Assembly: GCF_009937995.1 (NCBI RefSeq)
Contig: NZ_AP021881.1
Location: forward strand, 2,108,001 to 2,172,000
Length of the DNA stretch: 64,000 nt
Origin: Sulfuriferula nivalis
GTDB taxonomy: Bacteria > Pseudomonadota > Gammaproteobacteria > Burkholderiales > Sulfuriferulaceae
Reading direction: 5' to 3'
The position numbers and the translations under genes are program-made. The notes below the pieces were generated by a model. That model worked only from the letters and a program-made list of their open reading frames with translations, did no database searches and was not told where the DNA came from. Shown here piece after piece: positions 1 through 9,195 of this stretch; positions within the stretch are counted from its first letter, which is position 1; every line of letters starts with the position of its first letter.

Positions 1-907
1 CGTACCACAGGACTACGCACAGGCTGTATCCTGGTACAAAAAAGCCGCTGACCAGGGAAATACTGACGCTCAGAACAACCTTGGCGTACTATACCAGAAC
101 GGCCAAGGCATACCACAAAACTATGCACAGGCCGCCACATGGTTCAGAAAAGCCGCGAACTAGGGGAATGCTAACGCACAAACCAACCTTGGCGTACTAT
201 ACCAGAACGGCCAAGGTATACCCCAAGACTATACACAAGCTGCCGCCTGGTACAGAAAAGCCGCTGAGCAGGGGAACGCTGAGTCACAACACAACCTTGG
301 CTTGCTATACCGAGACGGCCAAGGCGTACCGCAAGACTACGCACAAGCCGTAACTTGGACCAGAAAGTCTGCTGATCAGGGGCTTGCTGTCGCGCAAGTT
401 AACCTTGGCTTGCTATACCGCGATGGTCACGGCGTGCCGCAGGACTATGCACAAGCCGCAGCTTGGTATAGAAAAGCCGCCGATCAGGGGGAGGTTCATG
501 CGCAAAATAACCTTGGCATTGTGTACCTCAACGGCCGAGGTGTACCGCAGAACTATATTCAGGCCGCATCTTGGTTCAGAAAGTCTGCTGAACAGGGATT
601 TGCTTTAGCTCAGAACAACCTTGGTGCAATGTATAGAAAGGGGCAAGGCATAATTCAGAATAATATCATTGCCTATGCCCTCTACAATCTATCCGCAAGT
701 CAGGATCAATCACACGATAATCCAGCCCTATCTAATAGAAATGATCTTGTTTCTATAATGACTGAGGCTGAAATAGAATCAGGACAGGCATTGACCCAGA
801 AAATGATTGCAAACGGGGTTACTGTAGCAATCGATGCGTATCTTGGTGTTCAGCAAAAGCATTCATCTACTCATCAAAATAAAAAACAAAAGTTGTTAAA
901 TAATTGA
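1..907 (+). pseudogene. SEL1-repeat protein, 3' part, broken by an in-frame stop
   Basis: The frame starting at base 2 encodes consecutive 36-residue SEL1 (TPR-like) repeats with the pattern GVPQDYAQAxxWYRKAADQG, entering from beyond the left window edge. At 161-163 the usual CAG of the ADQG turn is TAG, and the preceding GAC is AAC, so translation should stop there. After the stop the same frame carries about five more repeats and a non-repeat C-terminal tail ending at 907. The tail (ALYNLSAS, then SGQALTQKM) matches the tail of the next gene, so the two are paralogues. SEL1 proteins usually act as protein-interaction scaffolds, often in the periplasm. A TTG at 302 could allow a short re-initiated product, but I see no strong ribosome-binding site. 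A sequencing error or amber readthrough cannot be excluded. Confidence 0.75.
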
Positions 908-1042
908 ATTCTCTGCCCTGCTGTTAATTGATTATGCTTGCATGGCTGATCAAACCGTAATAACAAACTAGGCAGAAGCTCAATCAGCGACACAACAAAA
1001 CTACGCCTTTTAAGAAAATTTACCATTGATACGGATTAGAAA

Positions 1043-2896
1043 ATGAAACACAAAAAATTACTATCTCTCATCAGTATTGCACTGAGTTCAACACTGGTTC
1101 TGGCATCTGGGAATGCTGTCGCAATAGATGATGCGCAAGCCAAGCTACTTTCTATGCAAGCTGTTTTAGGTAATACAACTGCTTTACAACAGTTGCAGCA
1201 AGATGCGATAGCAGGTAATGCTAATACGGAATTTTTGTATGGAGCTTATTTCTACGTAAAAAATGACTATGACAATGCTTTAGTTTGGTACAAAAAATCA
1301 GCTGACCAGGGATATGCTGCCGCACAGGGCGAGATTGGCGCGCTATACAACAACGGCCATGGCGTACCGCAAGACTACGCACAAGCTGTCTCCTGGTACA
1401 GAAAAGCCGCTGACCAGGGGAATGCTAACGCACAACACAATCTTGGCGTGCTGTATAACAACGGCCATGGTGTACCGCAAGACTACGCACAAGCTGCCAC
1501 CTGGTACAGAAAAGCCGCTGACCAGGGGAATGCTGAGGCACAACACAACCTTGGCGTGCTCTACCAAAACGGCCAAGGCGTACCTCAGGATTACGCACAA
1601 GCCGCCACCTGGTTCAGAAAAGCTGCTGATCAGTGGTATGCCCAAGCGCAGAACAGTCTTGGCGAGCTGTATGACAACGGCCAAGGCGTACACCAGGATT
1701 ACTCACAGGCCACCCAGTGGTACAGAAAAGCCGCTTATCAGGGGTATGCCCAAGCACAGCTCAATCTTGGTGTGCTGTACGGCAACGGCCTAGGTGTGCC
1801 TCAAGATTACACACAGGCTGCTCAGTGGTACAGAAAAGCCGCTGATCAGGGTGTTGCTCTAGCGCAGTACAACCTTGGCGTGCTGTACGACAACGGCCAA
1901 GGCGTGCCTCAGGATTACTCACAGGCCACCCAGTGGTACAGAAAAGCCGCTTATCAGGGGTATGCCCAAGCACAGCTCAATCTTGGTGTGCTGTACGGCA
2001 ACGGCCTAGGTGTGCCTCAAGATTACACACAGGCTGCTCAGTGGTACAGAAAAGCCGCTGATCAGGGTGTTGCTCTAGCGCAGTACAACCTTGGCGTGCT
2101 GTACGACAACGGCCAAGGCGTGCCTCAGGATTATGCACAGGCCACCCAGTGGTACAGAAAAGCCGCTTATCAGGGGAATTTTCTAGCGCAGTCCAACCTT
2201 GGCGTGCTGTACGCTAACGGCCATGGTGTGCCTCAGGATTATGCACAGGCCGCTCAGTGGTTCAGAAAAGGCGCTGATCAGGGGTATGCTCAAGCACAGA
2301 ACAACCTTGGTGTGATGTACGACTACGGCCTGGGTGTGCCTCAGGATTACGCACAGGCTGCTCAGTGGTACAGAAAAGCCGCTGATCAGGGGGTTGCAAA
2401 GGCGCAGAACAATCTTGGCGTGATGTACGCCAATAGCCATGGTGTTTCACAAGACTATGTCATTGCTTTTGCACTTTACAATCTTTCAGCGGGCAAGGAT
2501 CACTCAAGCACTAATCCTGCCACGTCAAACAGAGATGCTATTGTTTCTTTGATGTCAAAAGTGCAAATTGAAGCTGGACAAGCCTTAACTCAGCAAATGG
2601 GATTAATGAAAGCAACTGCTGCAATCGCCAAGTATGAACATAATAGCGTGGCAACCGAGCATACCAGAACAATGCCGCACGAAAAAACCCAGATAGTTCG
2701 TCAACAGGTTACAGCGTCATCAGGAGGGTGGCCAGCTAAACCAGCACATAGGCCTGGTGTAACAAGCTGTAATACGCAATGTATGAATGGTGACTGTCTA
2801 CGCACTTACGACGATGGACGTCATGTTCATCTACATGTATCTCCGAGCATAGACCCATTCACAAATGAAATGAAGTTCGAGACACCACCATGCTAA
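1043..2896 (+). CDS. Secreted SEL1-repeat protein with cysteine-rich C-terminal tail
   Basis: A 617-residue protein with a clear signal peptide (positive MKHKK start, hydrophobic core, cleavage near residue 27 after GNAVA). From about residue 87 there are eleven near-perfect 36-residue SEL1 repeats, which fold as paired helices into a superhelix used for protein binding. Residues of about 485-535 form a non-repeat helical cap shared with the upstream paralogue. The last 50 residues are different: they hold closely spaced cysteines (CNTQCMNGDC), then RTYDDGR and HVHLHV, suggesting a small disulfide-bonded or metal-binding domain. The DNA carries a very similar internal duplication. The partner is unknown; a periplasmic or surface scaffold is the likely role. 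Confidence 0.85.
   Translation: MKHKKLLSLISIALSSTLVLASGNAVAIDDAQAKLLSMQAVLGNTTALQQLQQDAIAGNANTEFLYGAYFYVKNDYDNALVWYKKSADQGYAAAQGEIGALYNNGHGVPQDYAQAVSWYRKAADQGNANAQHNLGVLYNNGHGVPQDYAQAATWYRKAADQGNAEAQHNLGVLYQNGQGVPQDYAQAATWFRKAADQWYAQAQNSLGELYDNGQGVHQDYSQATQWYRKAAYQGYAQAQLNLGVLYGNGLGVPQDYTQAAQWYRKAADQGVALAQYNLGVLYDNGQGVPQDYSQATQWYRKAAYQGYAQAQLNLGVLYGNGLGVPQDYTQAAQWYRKAADQGVALAQYNLGVLYDNGQGVPQDYAQATQWYRKAAYQGNFLAQSNLGVLYANGHGVPQDYAQAAQWFRKGADQGYAQAQNNLGVMYDYGLGVPQDYAQAAQWYRKAADQGVAKAQNNLGVMYANSHGVSQDYVIAFALYNLSAGKDHSSTNPATSNRDAIVSLMSKVQIEAGQALTQQMGLMKATAAIAKYEHNSVATEHTRTMPHEKTQIVRQQVTASSGGWPAKPAHRPGVTSCNTQCMNGDCLRTYDDGRHVHLHVSPSIDPFTNEMKFETPPC
1693..2124 (+). repeat. Tandem 216-bp duplication inside the SEL1 gene
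   Basis: Bases from about 1693 to 1908 are repeated, as far as I can read without change, from 1909 to 2124. The period is 216 bases, two 36-codon SEL1 repeats. Other repeats in the gene differ at many silent positions, so this copy arose recently, by unequal crossing-over or replication slippage. Repeat number in this gene is probably variable between strains. Confidence 0.8.
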
Positions 2897-3158
2897 TGAA
2901 AACCACGGGGAAAAACCTGATTTTTAGCGTGCCAAAGACTGAGTTTACGGTGGATCATGCATTATATTGGCAATGTCAAACATAGGGTCTAAGAAGCAAT
3001 CACCAGAAATGGCGGGCACAAAATTGGCGGCAAATGGTGCGTTAATACAGCCACTTCGATCTGAGTAATACTGCAAGCTGCAATATGCTGATAAGCTTTA
3101 GCATAAGAACGATTCCGAATTCTAAATCAACCACCATAACAAATGATGAGGAGCATTA

Positions 3159-3839
3159 ATGACTAAAATACCAAAAAGCTGTATTTATACAATGCTACTG
3201 TTGGCGTTTATTAATAACGGATATGCAGATGATAAGTTAGTCGACATATCTAATGTGACAGCTAAGCAAAATCTAATCAAAGATACCACGCCTGCACCTT
3301 ATTCAGTCATAGTAGAAAGAACTCGATTTACTAAAAAAGCAGCATGGTTTGATGCTTGGGAAGCCAAATGCAATTGGGTGCATCATGCTGATTTATCTAA
3401 TGTATGCAGTAATGATTTAGCGCTAAATGGTAAGTCAGGCGACAAACATGTTTTTTTCGTTGAGGAAGAATTTATTGGTGATGCACAAAATCTCCATCTT
3501 GAAGGAAGCAAGCCAGAGCTAACTAGTGCACAAACGACTTCTAATGCGATAGGGACAGCAGTAACGCTTGGTATTTTATGGGCAACTCGTGGTGTTACAA
3601 CGATCAATACTAATCCATATTTTCCTGAAGATGTGATCACATACGAAGATATTAAAAATGCGCCACCTAATCCGAAGAAAGCAATTTTGACAGAAGTTTA
3701 TGTCACAATGCCTGCCAGCAATGTCGTTTTGGTGCACAAAAGAGAGCAGTTAACGCTGGTATATACTGATATGAGTAATGATGAATTGCGAAAGATACAT
3801 TACCAAAACGCCATAAAACAAGAGTTTAGAATGAAATGA
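3159..3839 (+). CDS. Unknown secreted protein
   Basis: A 226-residue protein that I do not recognise. It has a signal peptide (MTKIPKS then a hydrophobic stretch, cleavage near residue 23 after GYA). GAGGAG lies about eight bases before the ATG, which supports the start. The mature part has two cysteines about 20 residues apart (EAKCNW and NVCSND), possibly a disulfide, and a central hydrophobic stretch rich in G, A and T (about residues 127-143) that could insert in a membrane. The C-terminal third is beta-rich and then charged. Codon use is more A+T-rich than in the housekeeping genes nearby, which with the neighbouring SEL1 genes suggests accessory DNA. Confidence 0.7.
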   Translation: MTKIPKSCIYTMLLLAFINNGYADDKLVDISNVTAKQNLIKDTTPAPYSVIVERTRFTKKAAWFDAWEAKCNWVHHADLSNVCSNDLALNGKSGDKHVFFVEEEFIGDAQNLHLEGSKPELTSAQTTSNAIGTAVTLGILWATRGVTTINTNPYFPEDVITYEDIKNAPPNPKKAILTEVYVTMPASNVVLVHKREQLTLVYTDMSNDELRKIHYQNAIKQEFRMK

Positions 3840-4195
3840 TGATCGTATCTTGGTATGGCATGGCAGTAGCTCTTACATCATGTATACATGCAGCCACGTG
3901 CAAATTGCACCACAATAGACCCATCTTCTGCATTTTAAGCTGACCTGATGATGTTTACTCAAAAAATTTGCGGTCAACTGCCGTTTCTAGGTTTAGCACA
4001 CCATTATCAAAATCATGCGTTGACGTTGGCCAGACTTCCATCAGAAACAGACAAATGCCCATGGTGTGCTTGCTGGCTTTTGCTCTGCACTCATTCCATT
4101 TCTGAAATTCGACTAAGGCATGACAGCCGATGATGCGGCAGACTTCGAAAATGGGTTTAAAATATGCATAACCAAAAACTTAAGAGGTCTAAAAT
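3840..4195. other. Gene-free stretch
   Basis: Between the unknown secreted protein and the gene before valS I see no convincing gene. A 61-codon frame at 3948-4133 has no good ribosome-binding site and an odd composition. AAGAGGT just before 4196 is the ribosome-binding site of the next gene. No clear terminator. Confidence 0.5.
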
Positions 4196-4648
4196 ATGGA
4201 CGACCCTATCATCGATAAAATGGATGCCTTAATTGGACGCTACCAAACCAACCCGTTTGCGCCAGCAGCCAATCCACCCGAGCCATTAGTCATGCCTGAA
4301 TACGACACGGTGATGAATTTCCCTGTACTAACCGACATTGTCCAATTGGGTGATGCCGTATTCAATAATGCAGCGCCGACACCACCCTCTGCATCTACCC
4401 CAGCAGTAGATATTAGCGCAGAAACCCAGTCCAGCATCGCCACCCATGTTTTGCAATCCATCAATTCACAATTGCAAACCCAAATAACCAGCCTGATTGC
4501 CCCTCAATTGCAACAAGCCATGGATGACACCATCGCCCTGCTACTGCCACAATTAACTATCAATATCGAGCATATCGTACAAGAAACCCTGATTAACGAA
4601 TTCAAGCGTTACGGTATTACACTCAAGCAGCCTGACGATTCGGTATAA
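4196..4648 (+). CDS. Unknown helical protein upstream of valS
   Basis: A 150-residue protein without signal peptide or membrane segment. The N-terminal half is proline-rich and probably disordered, with a short PVLTDIV motif around residue 43 that I associate with small betaproteobacterial proteins encoded before valS. From about residue 65 the sequence is long amphipathic helix (LQSINSQLQTQITSL and following), likely a coiled coil. AAGAGGT precedes the ATG. It ends 30 bases before valS and is probably cotranscribed. No function can be assigned. Confidence 0.75.
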   Translation: MDDPIIDKMDALIGRYQTNPFAPAANPPEPLVMPEYDTVMNFPVLTDIVQLGDAVFNNAAPTPPSASTPAVDISAETQSSIATHVLQSINSQLQTQITSLIAPQLQQAMDDTIALLLPQLTINIEHIVQETLINEFKRYGITLKQPDDSV

Positions 4649-4678
4649 TGTGATGTTTTACCTAACTCATAGTGCATC

Positions 4679-7435
4679 ATGGAAATCGCTAACAGTCTCG
4701 CTAAAAGCTTTGAACCGCAACAAATAGAACAACGCTGGTATCAACACTGGGAACAATCGGGCTACTTCCGTGCCAGCATGGATAGCCAAAAACCCGCTTA
4801 CTGCATCATGCTGCCACCGCCGAACGTCACCGGCACGTTGCACATGGGACACGCTTTCCAGCACACCATCATGGATGCACTCATACGCTACCATCGTATG
4901 CTGGGCGACAACACCTTATGGCAGCCAGGTACTGATCACGCAGGTATCGCCACGCAAATCGTGGTGGAACGCCAGCTTGATGCCAAGAACATCTCCCGCC
5001 ATGACTTAGGCCGTGAAGCTTTCCTCGAAAAAGTATGGGAATGGAAAGCGCAGTCTGGCTCCACCATTACCGGCCAAATGCGCCGCCTCGGCACTTCCTG
5101 CGACTGGGAACGTGAACGTTTCACCATGGATGAAGGTTTATCCACCGCCGTCTCCGAAGTATTCGTCAAACTCTATAACGAAGGCTTAATTTATCGTGGC
5201 AAACGTCTGGTCAACTGGGATCCCGTACTGGGCACCGCCGTATCCGACCTCGAAGTTGTTTCCACCGAAGAAGACGGCTTCATGTGGCATATTCTTTATG
5301 CCATAGAAGGTGAAGATGGCTTTGTTGAAGTCGCCACCACCCGTCCTGAAACACTATTTGGCGACGTGGCTGTAGCGGTTCATCCTGAAGACGAACGTTA
5401 CAAACACCTCATCGGTCGTCATGTGCGCCTGCCTATCGCTGAGCGCAGCATCCCGGTAATTGCCGATGATTACGTTGATCCTGCTTTCGGTACTGGCGTA
5501 GTAAAAATCACACCTGCACATGACTTCAACGACTACGCTGTTGGTGCGCGTCACCATCTGGCACCTATCAGCGTGTTAACGCTGGATGCGAAAATGAACG
5601 ATCTGTGCCCAACCGAATACCAGGGACTGGATCGCTACGTTGCCCGTAAAAAATTGCTGGCTGAGTTAACTGAAAAAAATCAACTCGCCCACGCCAAACC
5701 ACACAAATTGATGGTGCCACGCGGTGATCGCACCAACACTGTCATCGAACCTATGCTCACCGACCAATGGTTTGTGGACATGGCCGAAATGGGCAAACAG
5801 GGCCTAGAAGTAGTTAAATCTGGTGAACTGCAATTTGTCCCGGAAAACTGGACTTCCACCTACAACCAGTGGCTGGAAAACATCCAGGACTGGTGTATCT
5901 CACGCCAGCTCTGGTGGGGACACCGTATCCCGGCCTGGTATGACGAAGACGGCAATATCTACGTCGCCCATACCGAGGCTGAAGCGCAGCAACAGGCTGG
6001 CGAAAAAACCATACGCCGCGATGAAGACGTACTCGACACCTGGTTCTCGTCCGCGCTGTGGCCATTCTCCACGCTGGGCTGGCCTGAGCAAACACCTGAG
6101 CTGGATGCATTCCTGCCAGGTGCTGTGCTGGTTACCGGCTTTGACATCATCTTCTTCTGGGTAGCGCGTATGGTGATGATGACCAAGCACTTCACTGGCA
6201 AGATTCCTTTCCGCCAGGTCTATGTCACAGGTCTGGTACGTGATGCACACGGTAACAAAATGTCGAAATCCAAAGGGAATGTTATTGACCCATTGGATTT
6301 AATCGATGGCATTAGTCTCGATGACCTCGTCGCCAAACGCACCACCGGCATGATGAATCCTAAACAGGCTGCCAGCATCGCCAAACAAACACGTGCCGAC
6401 TACCCTAATGGCTTTGCCGCATTTGGTACCGACGCTATTCGCTTCACCTTTGCCAGTCTCGCTACCCATGGTCGCGACATCAAGTTCGATTTGCAACGTG
6501 CTGATGGTTACCGCAATTTCTGCAATAAATTGTGGAACGCGACACGCTTCGTGATGATGAATTGCGATGGCAAAGATGTCGGGCTGGATGACAGCCTGGC
6601 GCTCGAATACAGCTTTGCCGACCAATGGATTATCAGCCGTCTGCAACAAGCCGAACTCAGCGTTGCGCAAGCATTTACCGATTACCGTTTTGATATGGCT
6701 TCGCGTGCCGTGTACGAATTTGTTTGGGATGAATACTGCGACTGGTATCTGGAACTTGCCAAAGTCCAACTCAGCACAGGCAACGAAGCCGCTACCCGCG
6801 CCACTCGCCGCACCCTGGTGCGTGTACTGGAAGCCGCGCTACGACTTGCACACCCGATTATTCCATTCATTACTGAAGAGCTCTGGCAAACCGTTGCGCC
6901 ACTGGCAGGTGGCACTGGCGACAGCATTATGAACCAGGCCTACCCTATTGCCGACACGAGCAAAATCGACGAACAGGCAATTAACCAAATCAGCTTGCTC
7001 AAAGACATTATCAATGCAACGCGTGGTCTGCGTGGCGAGATGAACTTGTCACCTGCACTCAAAGTACCATTGGCGATGAGTGGCAATGCCGTGATGCTCA
7101 CCAGCTTCGCACCTTATGTCGCTGCGCTGGCCAAACTCAGTGAGGTTAAGATTCATACCGAACTACCCGATGGCGATGCACCAGTAGCTATCGTCGGTGA
7201 CAGCAAACTCATGTTACTTATCGAAATTGATAAGGAAGCTGAAACCGCACGACTGTCTAAAGAAATCGACCGTTTACAAGGCGAAATCAACAAATGCGAT
7301 GCCAAGCTCAGCAACGCCAGCTTTGTTGATCGTGCGCCAGCGGCAGTGGTTGACCAGGAAAAACAGCGCTTAAATGATTTCAAGGCAACCCTGGAGCAAG
7401 TTCGAGATCAGTTGCAACGTCTAGTGGCTAAATAA
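4679..7435 (+). CDS. valS: Valyl-tRNA synthetase
   Basis: Class I aminoacyl-tRNA synthetase that charges tRNA-Val with valine in the cytoplasm, with an editing domain that removes mischarged threonine. At 918 residues it has the normal length. The HIGH-type motif is HMGH at residues 55-58 within [15 protein letters not shown], and KMSKS is at 527-531. The CP1 editing domain lies between, with [17 protein letters not shown] typical of ValS. The C-terminus holds the anticodon-binding helical domain and the terminal coiled coil (about 850-918, many E, K, L and Q). It is followed after 8 bases by earP, so both are probably in one transcript. Confidence 0.98.
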   Translation: MEIANSLAKSFEPQQIEQRWYQHWEQSGYFRASMDSQKPAYCIMLPPPNVTGTLHMGHAFQHTIMDALIRYHRMLGDNTLWQPGTDHAGIATQIVVERQLDAKNISRHDLGREAFLEKVWEWKAQSGSTITGQMRRLGTSCDWERERFTMDEGLSTAVSEVFVKLYNEGLIYRGKRLVNWDPVLGTAVSDLEVVSTEEDGFMWHILYAIEGEDGFVEVATTRPETLFGDVAVAVHPEDERYKHLIGRHVRLPIAERSIPVIADDYVDPAFGTGVVKITPAHDFNDYAVGARHHLAPISVLTLDAKMNDLCPTEYQGLDRYVARKKLLAELTEKNQLAHAKPHKLMVPRGDRTNTVIEPMLTDQWFVDMAEMGKQGLEVVKSGELQFVPENWTSTYNQWLENIQDWCISRQLWWGHRIPAWYDEDGNIYVAHTEAEAQQQAGEKTIRRDEDVLDTWFSSALWPFSTLGWPEQTPELDAFLPGAVLVTGFDIIFFWVARMVMMTKHFTGKIPFRQVYVTGLVRDAHGNKMSKSKGNVIDPLDLIDGISLDDLVAKRTTGMMNPKQAASIAKQTRADYPNGFAAFGTDAIRFTFASLATHGRDIKFDLQRADGYRNFCNKLWNATRFVMMNCDGKDVGLDDSLALEYSFADQWIISRLQQAELSVAQAFTDYRFDMASRAVYEFVWDEYCDWYLELAKVQLSTGNEAATRATRRTLVRVLEAALRLAHPIIPFITEELWQTVAPLAGGTGDSIMNQAYPIADTSKIDEQAINQISLLKDIINATRGLRGEMNLSPALKVPLAMSGNAVMLTSFAPYVAALAKLSEVKIHTELPDGDAPVAIVGDSKLMLLIEIDKEAETARLSKEIDRLQGEINKCDAKLSNASFVDRAPAAVVDQEKQRLNDFKATLEQVRDQLQRLVAK

Positions 7436-7443
7436 ACAGGCTT

Positions 7444-8553
7444 ATGCCGCGCTGGGATATATTTTGCCGGGTCATCGACAACTACGGTGATATCGCTGTC
7501 ACCTGGCGACTGGCGCGGCAATTAGTTACAGAACATCATGTCAGCGTGCGTTTGTGGGTAGATGATTTACGCCCACTCGCCGCACTTTGTCCCGACGCAC
7601 ACCCTCAAGCAGCAAGCCAAATACTCAGTGGTGTAGAAGTACGGTTGTGGACAGCCGATTTTCCAGCCGTGGATATTGCTGATGTCGTCATCGAAGCCTT
7701 TGCCTGCGACATACCAGACAGCCACATGAACGCCATGGCAGCCAGTCCCATCAAGTCGCTCTGGCTTAATCTCGAATATCTCAGCGCCGAAGACTGGGTC
7801 GCAGGCTGCCATAACCTGCCCTCGCCTCATCCACGCTTACCACTGGTCAAACATTTTTTCTTTCCCGGCTTCACCGCGCAAACAGGTGGGCTAATAAAAG
7901 AATACGACCTCATCAGTCGTCGCGATGCATTTCAAAGCGACCCTAAGCTTCAAGCCGAATTTTGGGCTCAACTCAACATCACACCCGTCAGCGATGTGCT
8001 TACCATTTCCTTGTTTGGCTATGAAAACCCGGTTCTGCCCTCACTGTTAACACAATGGGAAAACAGTGCCACACCTGTCACCGTTTTACTACCGGATAGC
8101 AAAATCACCCCACTGGTCAGTAATTTCTTCACTAACAACCCAACCTGGCAACGCGGCAATTTAACAGTACATCGACTCCCTTTTCTCGATCAGGACAGCT
8201 ACGACAAACTGCTCTGGCTCTGCGACATCAACTTTGTCCGGGGTGAAGACTCTTTCGTACGCGCCATCTGGGCAGGAAAACCGTTTGTCTGGCACATTTA
8301 CCCCCAAGCTGACAACGCCCATCATGACAAACTCAATGCCTTTCTGGCTCACTTCCTGAGTAATGTAGAAAGTAATGTATCCACTAATTTCATCACATTC
8401 TGGCACAGCTGGAATCAAGTAAACTCGACCGAGTTGAACTGGCATACGTGGTTAACAACACTACCCGCAATACAGCAGCAACAGCTAACGTGGACTAACC
8501 AATTAATCATGCAACAAGACCTGATGCGCAATCTGATAACCGCAACAAACTGA
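7444..8553 (+). CDS. earP: EF-P arginine rhamnosyltransferase EarP
   Basis: EarP transfers rhamnose from dTDP-rhamnose to the conserved arginine of elongation factor P, which then relieves ribosome stalling on proline runs. The 369-residue length fits the family (DUF2331). The N-terminal catalytic signature is present, CRVIDNYGDIAVTWRLARQL, with D12 and D16 matching the two key aspartates. The nucleotide-sugar site is RGEDSFVRA, with R266, E268, D269 and S270, followed by GKPFVWHIYPQ. EarP is GT-B-fold and cytoplasmic. In many genomes earP sits beside efp; here efp is not in the window and earP follows valS instead, a second translation gene. Confidence 0.95.
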   Translation: MPRWDIFCRVIDNYGDIAVTWRLARQLVTEHHVSVRLWVDDLRPLAALCPDAHPQAASQILSGVEVRLWTADFPAVDIADVVIEAFACDIPDSHMNAMAASPIKSLWLNLEYLSAEDWVAGCHNLPSPHPRLPLVKHFFFPGFTAQTGGLIKEYDLISRRDAFQSDPKLQAEFWAQLNITPVSDVLTISLFGYENPVLPSLLTQWENSATPVTVLLPDSKITPLVSNFFTNNPTWQRGNLTVHRLPFLDQDSYDKLLWLCDINFVRGEDSFVRAIWAGKPFVWHIYPQADNAHHDKLNAFLAHFLSNVESNVSTNFITFWHSWNQVNSTELNWHTWLTTLPAIQQQQLTWTNQLIMQQDLMRNLITATN

Positions 8554-8754
8554 GCAAACAACATGCCGCAATAGGCGCCAATATTGCACTATGTGCGTCA
8601 ACGCACAGTATCCATAAGTACATCTGTTTATTATCCACTTTTAAGATGTGACCATGAACAGCAGTATCACGTCAGATCGTATTTTTAATTCCACTCGATT
8701 TAAATGTGCACTGAAATGAACCTCAATTTAACCAATGCAATGCAAAGGATAATC

Positions 8755-9084
8755 ATGCAGATACTTAATCAGGATGTTCAAATAAACGAGGTCTTGGCTC
8801 AGCCCATATCGCTTCCGGAAGATCCGCAAAAAGAACGTATCGTGCTGTGGAAAGTATTCCGTAGCAAAGATGCGGCATTGGAATATGCTCATCACATACT
8901 GCTGGAACCGACTCAACGTATTGTTGGCGGTTATTGGACAGACTCGGCGGGTGGTTTTTTCTGGCTAGGTGTGGAAGTTGAAGATCTGGAAAAATGGGGT
9001 AACACTCAAGCGATACAGTTGACTGATCCATTCGACAGCAATGACCCTGTAGGTCAAGGACGTGGACCAGGCAGCGACGAATAG
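8755..9084 (+). CDS. Small unknown cytosolic protein
   Basis: A 109-residue protein counted from the ATG at 8755, which has AAAGGA about six bases upstream; the frame is open to 8704 but earlier starts lack such a site. No signal peptide or membrane segment. The middle (WKVFRSKDAALEYAHHIL) looks like an alpha/beta unit, then an aromatic-rich stretch (GGYWTDSAGGFFWLGVEVED). The tail is acidic and glycine-rich (GQGRGPGSDE). I do not recognise a family. It stands alone between earP and the antiporter gene, with over 100 bases on each side. Confidence 0.6.
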   Translation: MQILNQDVQINEVLAQPISLPEDPQKERIVLWKVFRSKDAALEYAHHILLEPTQRIVGGYWTDSAGGFFWLGVEVEDLEKWGNTQAIQLTDPFDSNDPVGQGRGPGSDE

Positions 9085-9195
9085 CAAGATCGGAACACAG
9101 TAGCCCAACTTACCAGAACACATTGAATTATCGTATACGCTGCCAGACCAGCCTATAATAGCAATATGAAAATTATAGTTGCGTATGGATGACAA

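Noticed and set aside
1-2450. Regular 108-bp repeats that could suggest a repeat array or CRISPR
   Set aside because: They are in-frame coding repeats of 36 codons with SEL1 consensus; there are no unique spacers.
1343-2450. Long open frames on the minus strand across the SEL1 gene
   Set aside because: They are shadows produced by the repetitive codon pattern of the plus-strand gene and have no start signals of their own.
3948-4133. A 61-codon open frame
   Set aside because: No ribosome-binding site, unusual composition and no recognisable sequence.
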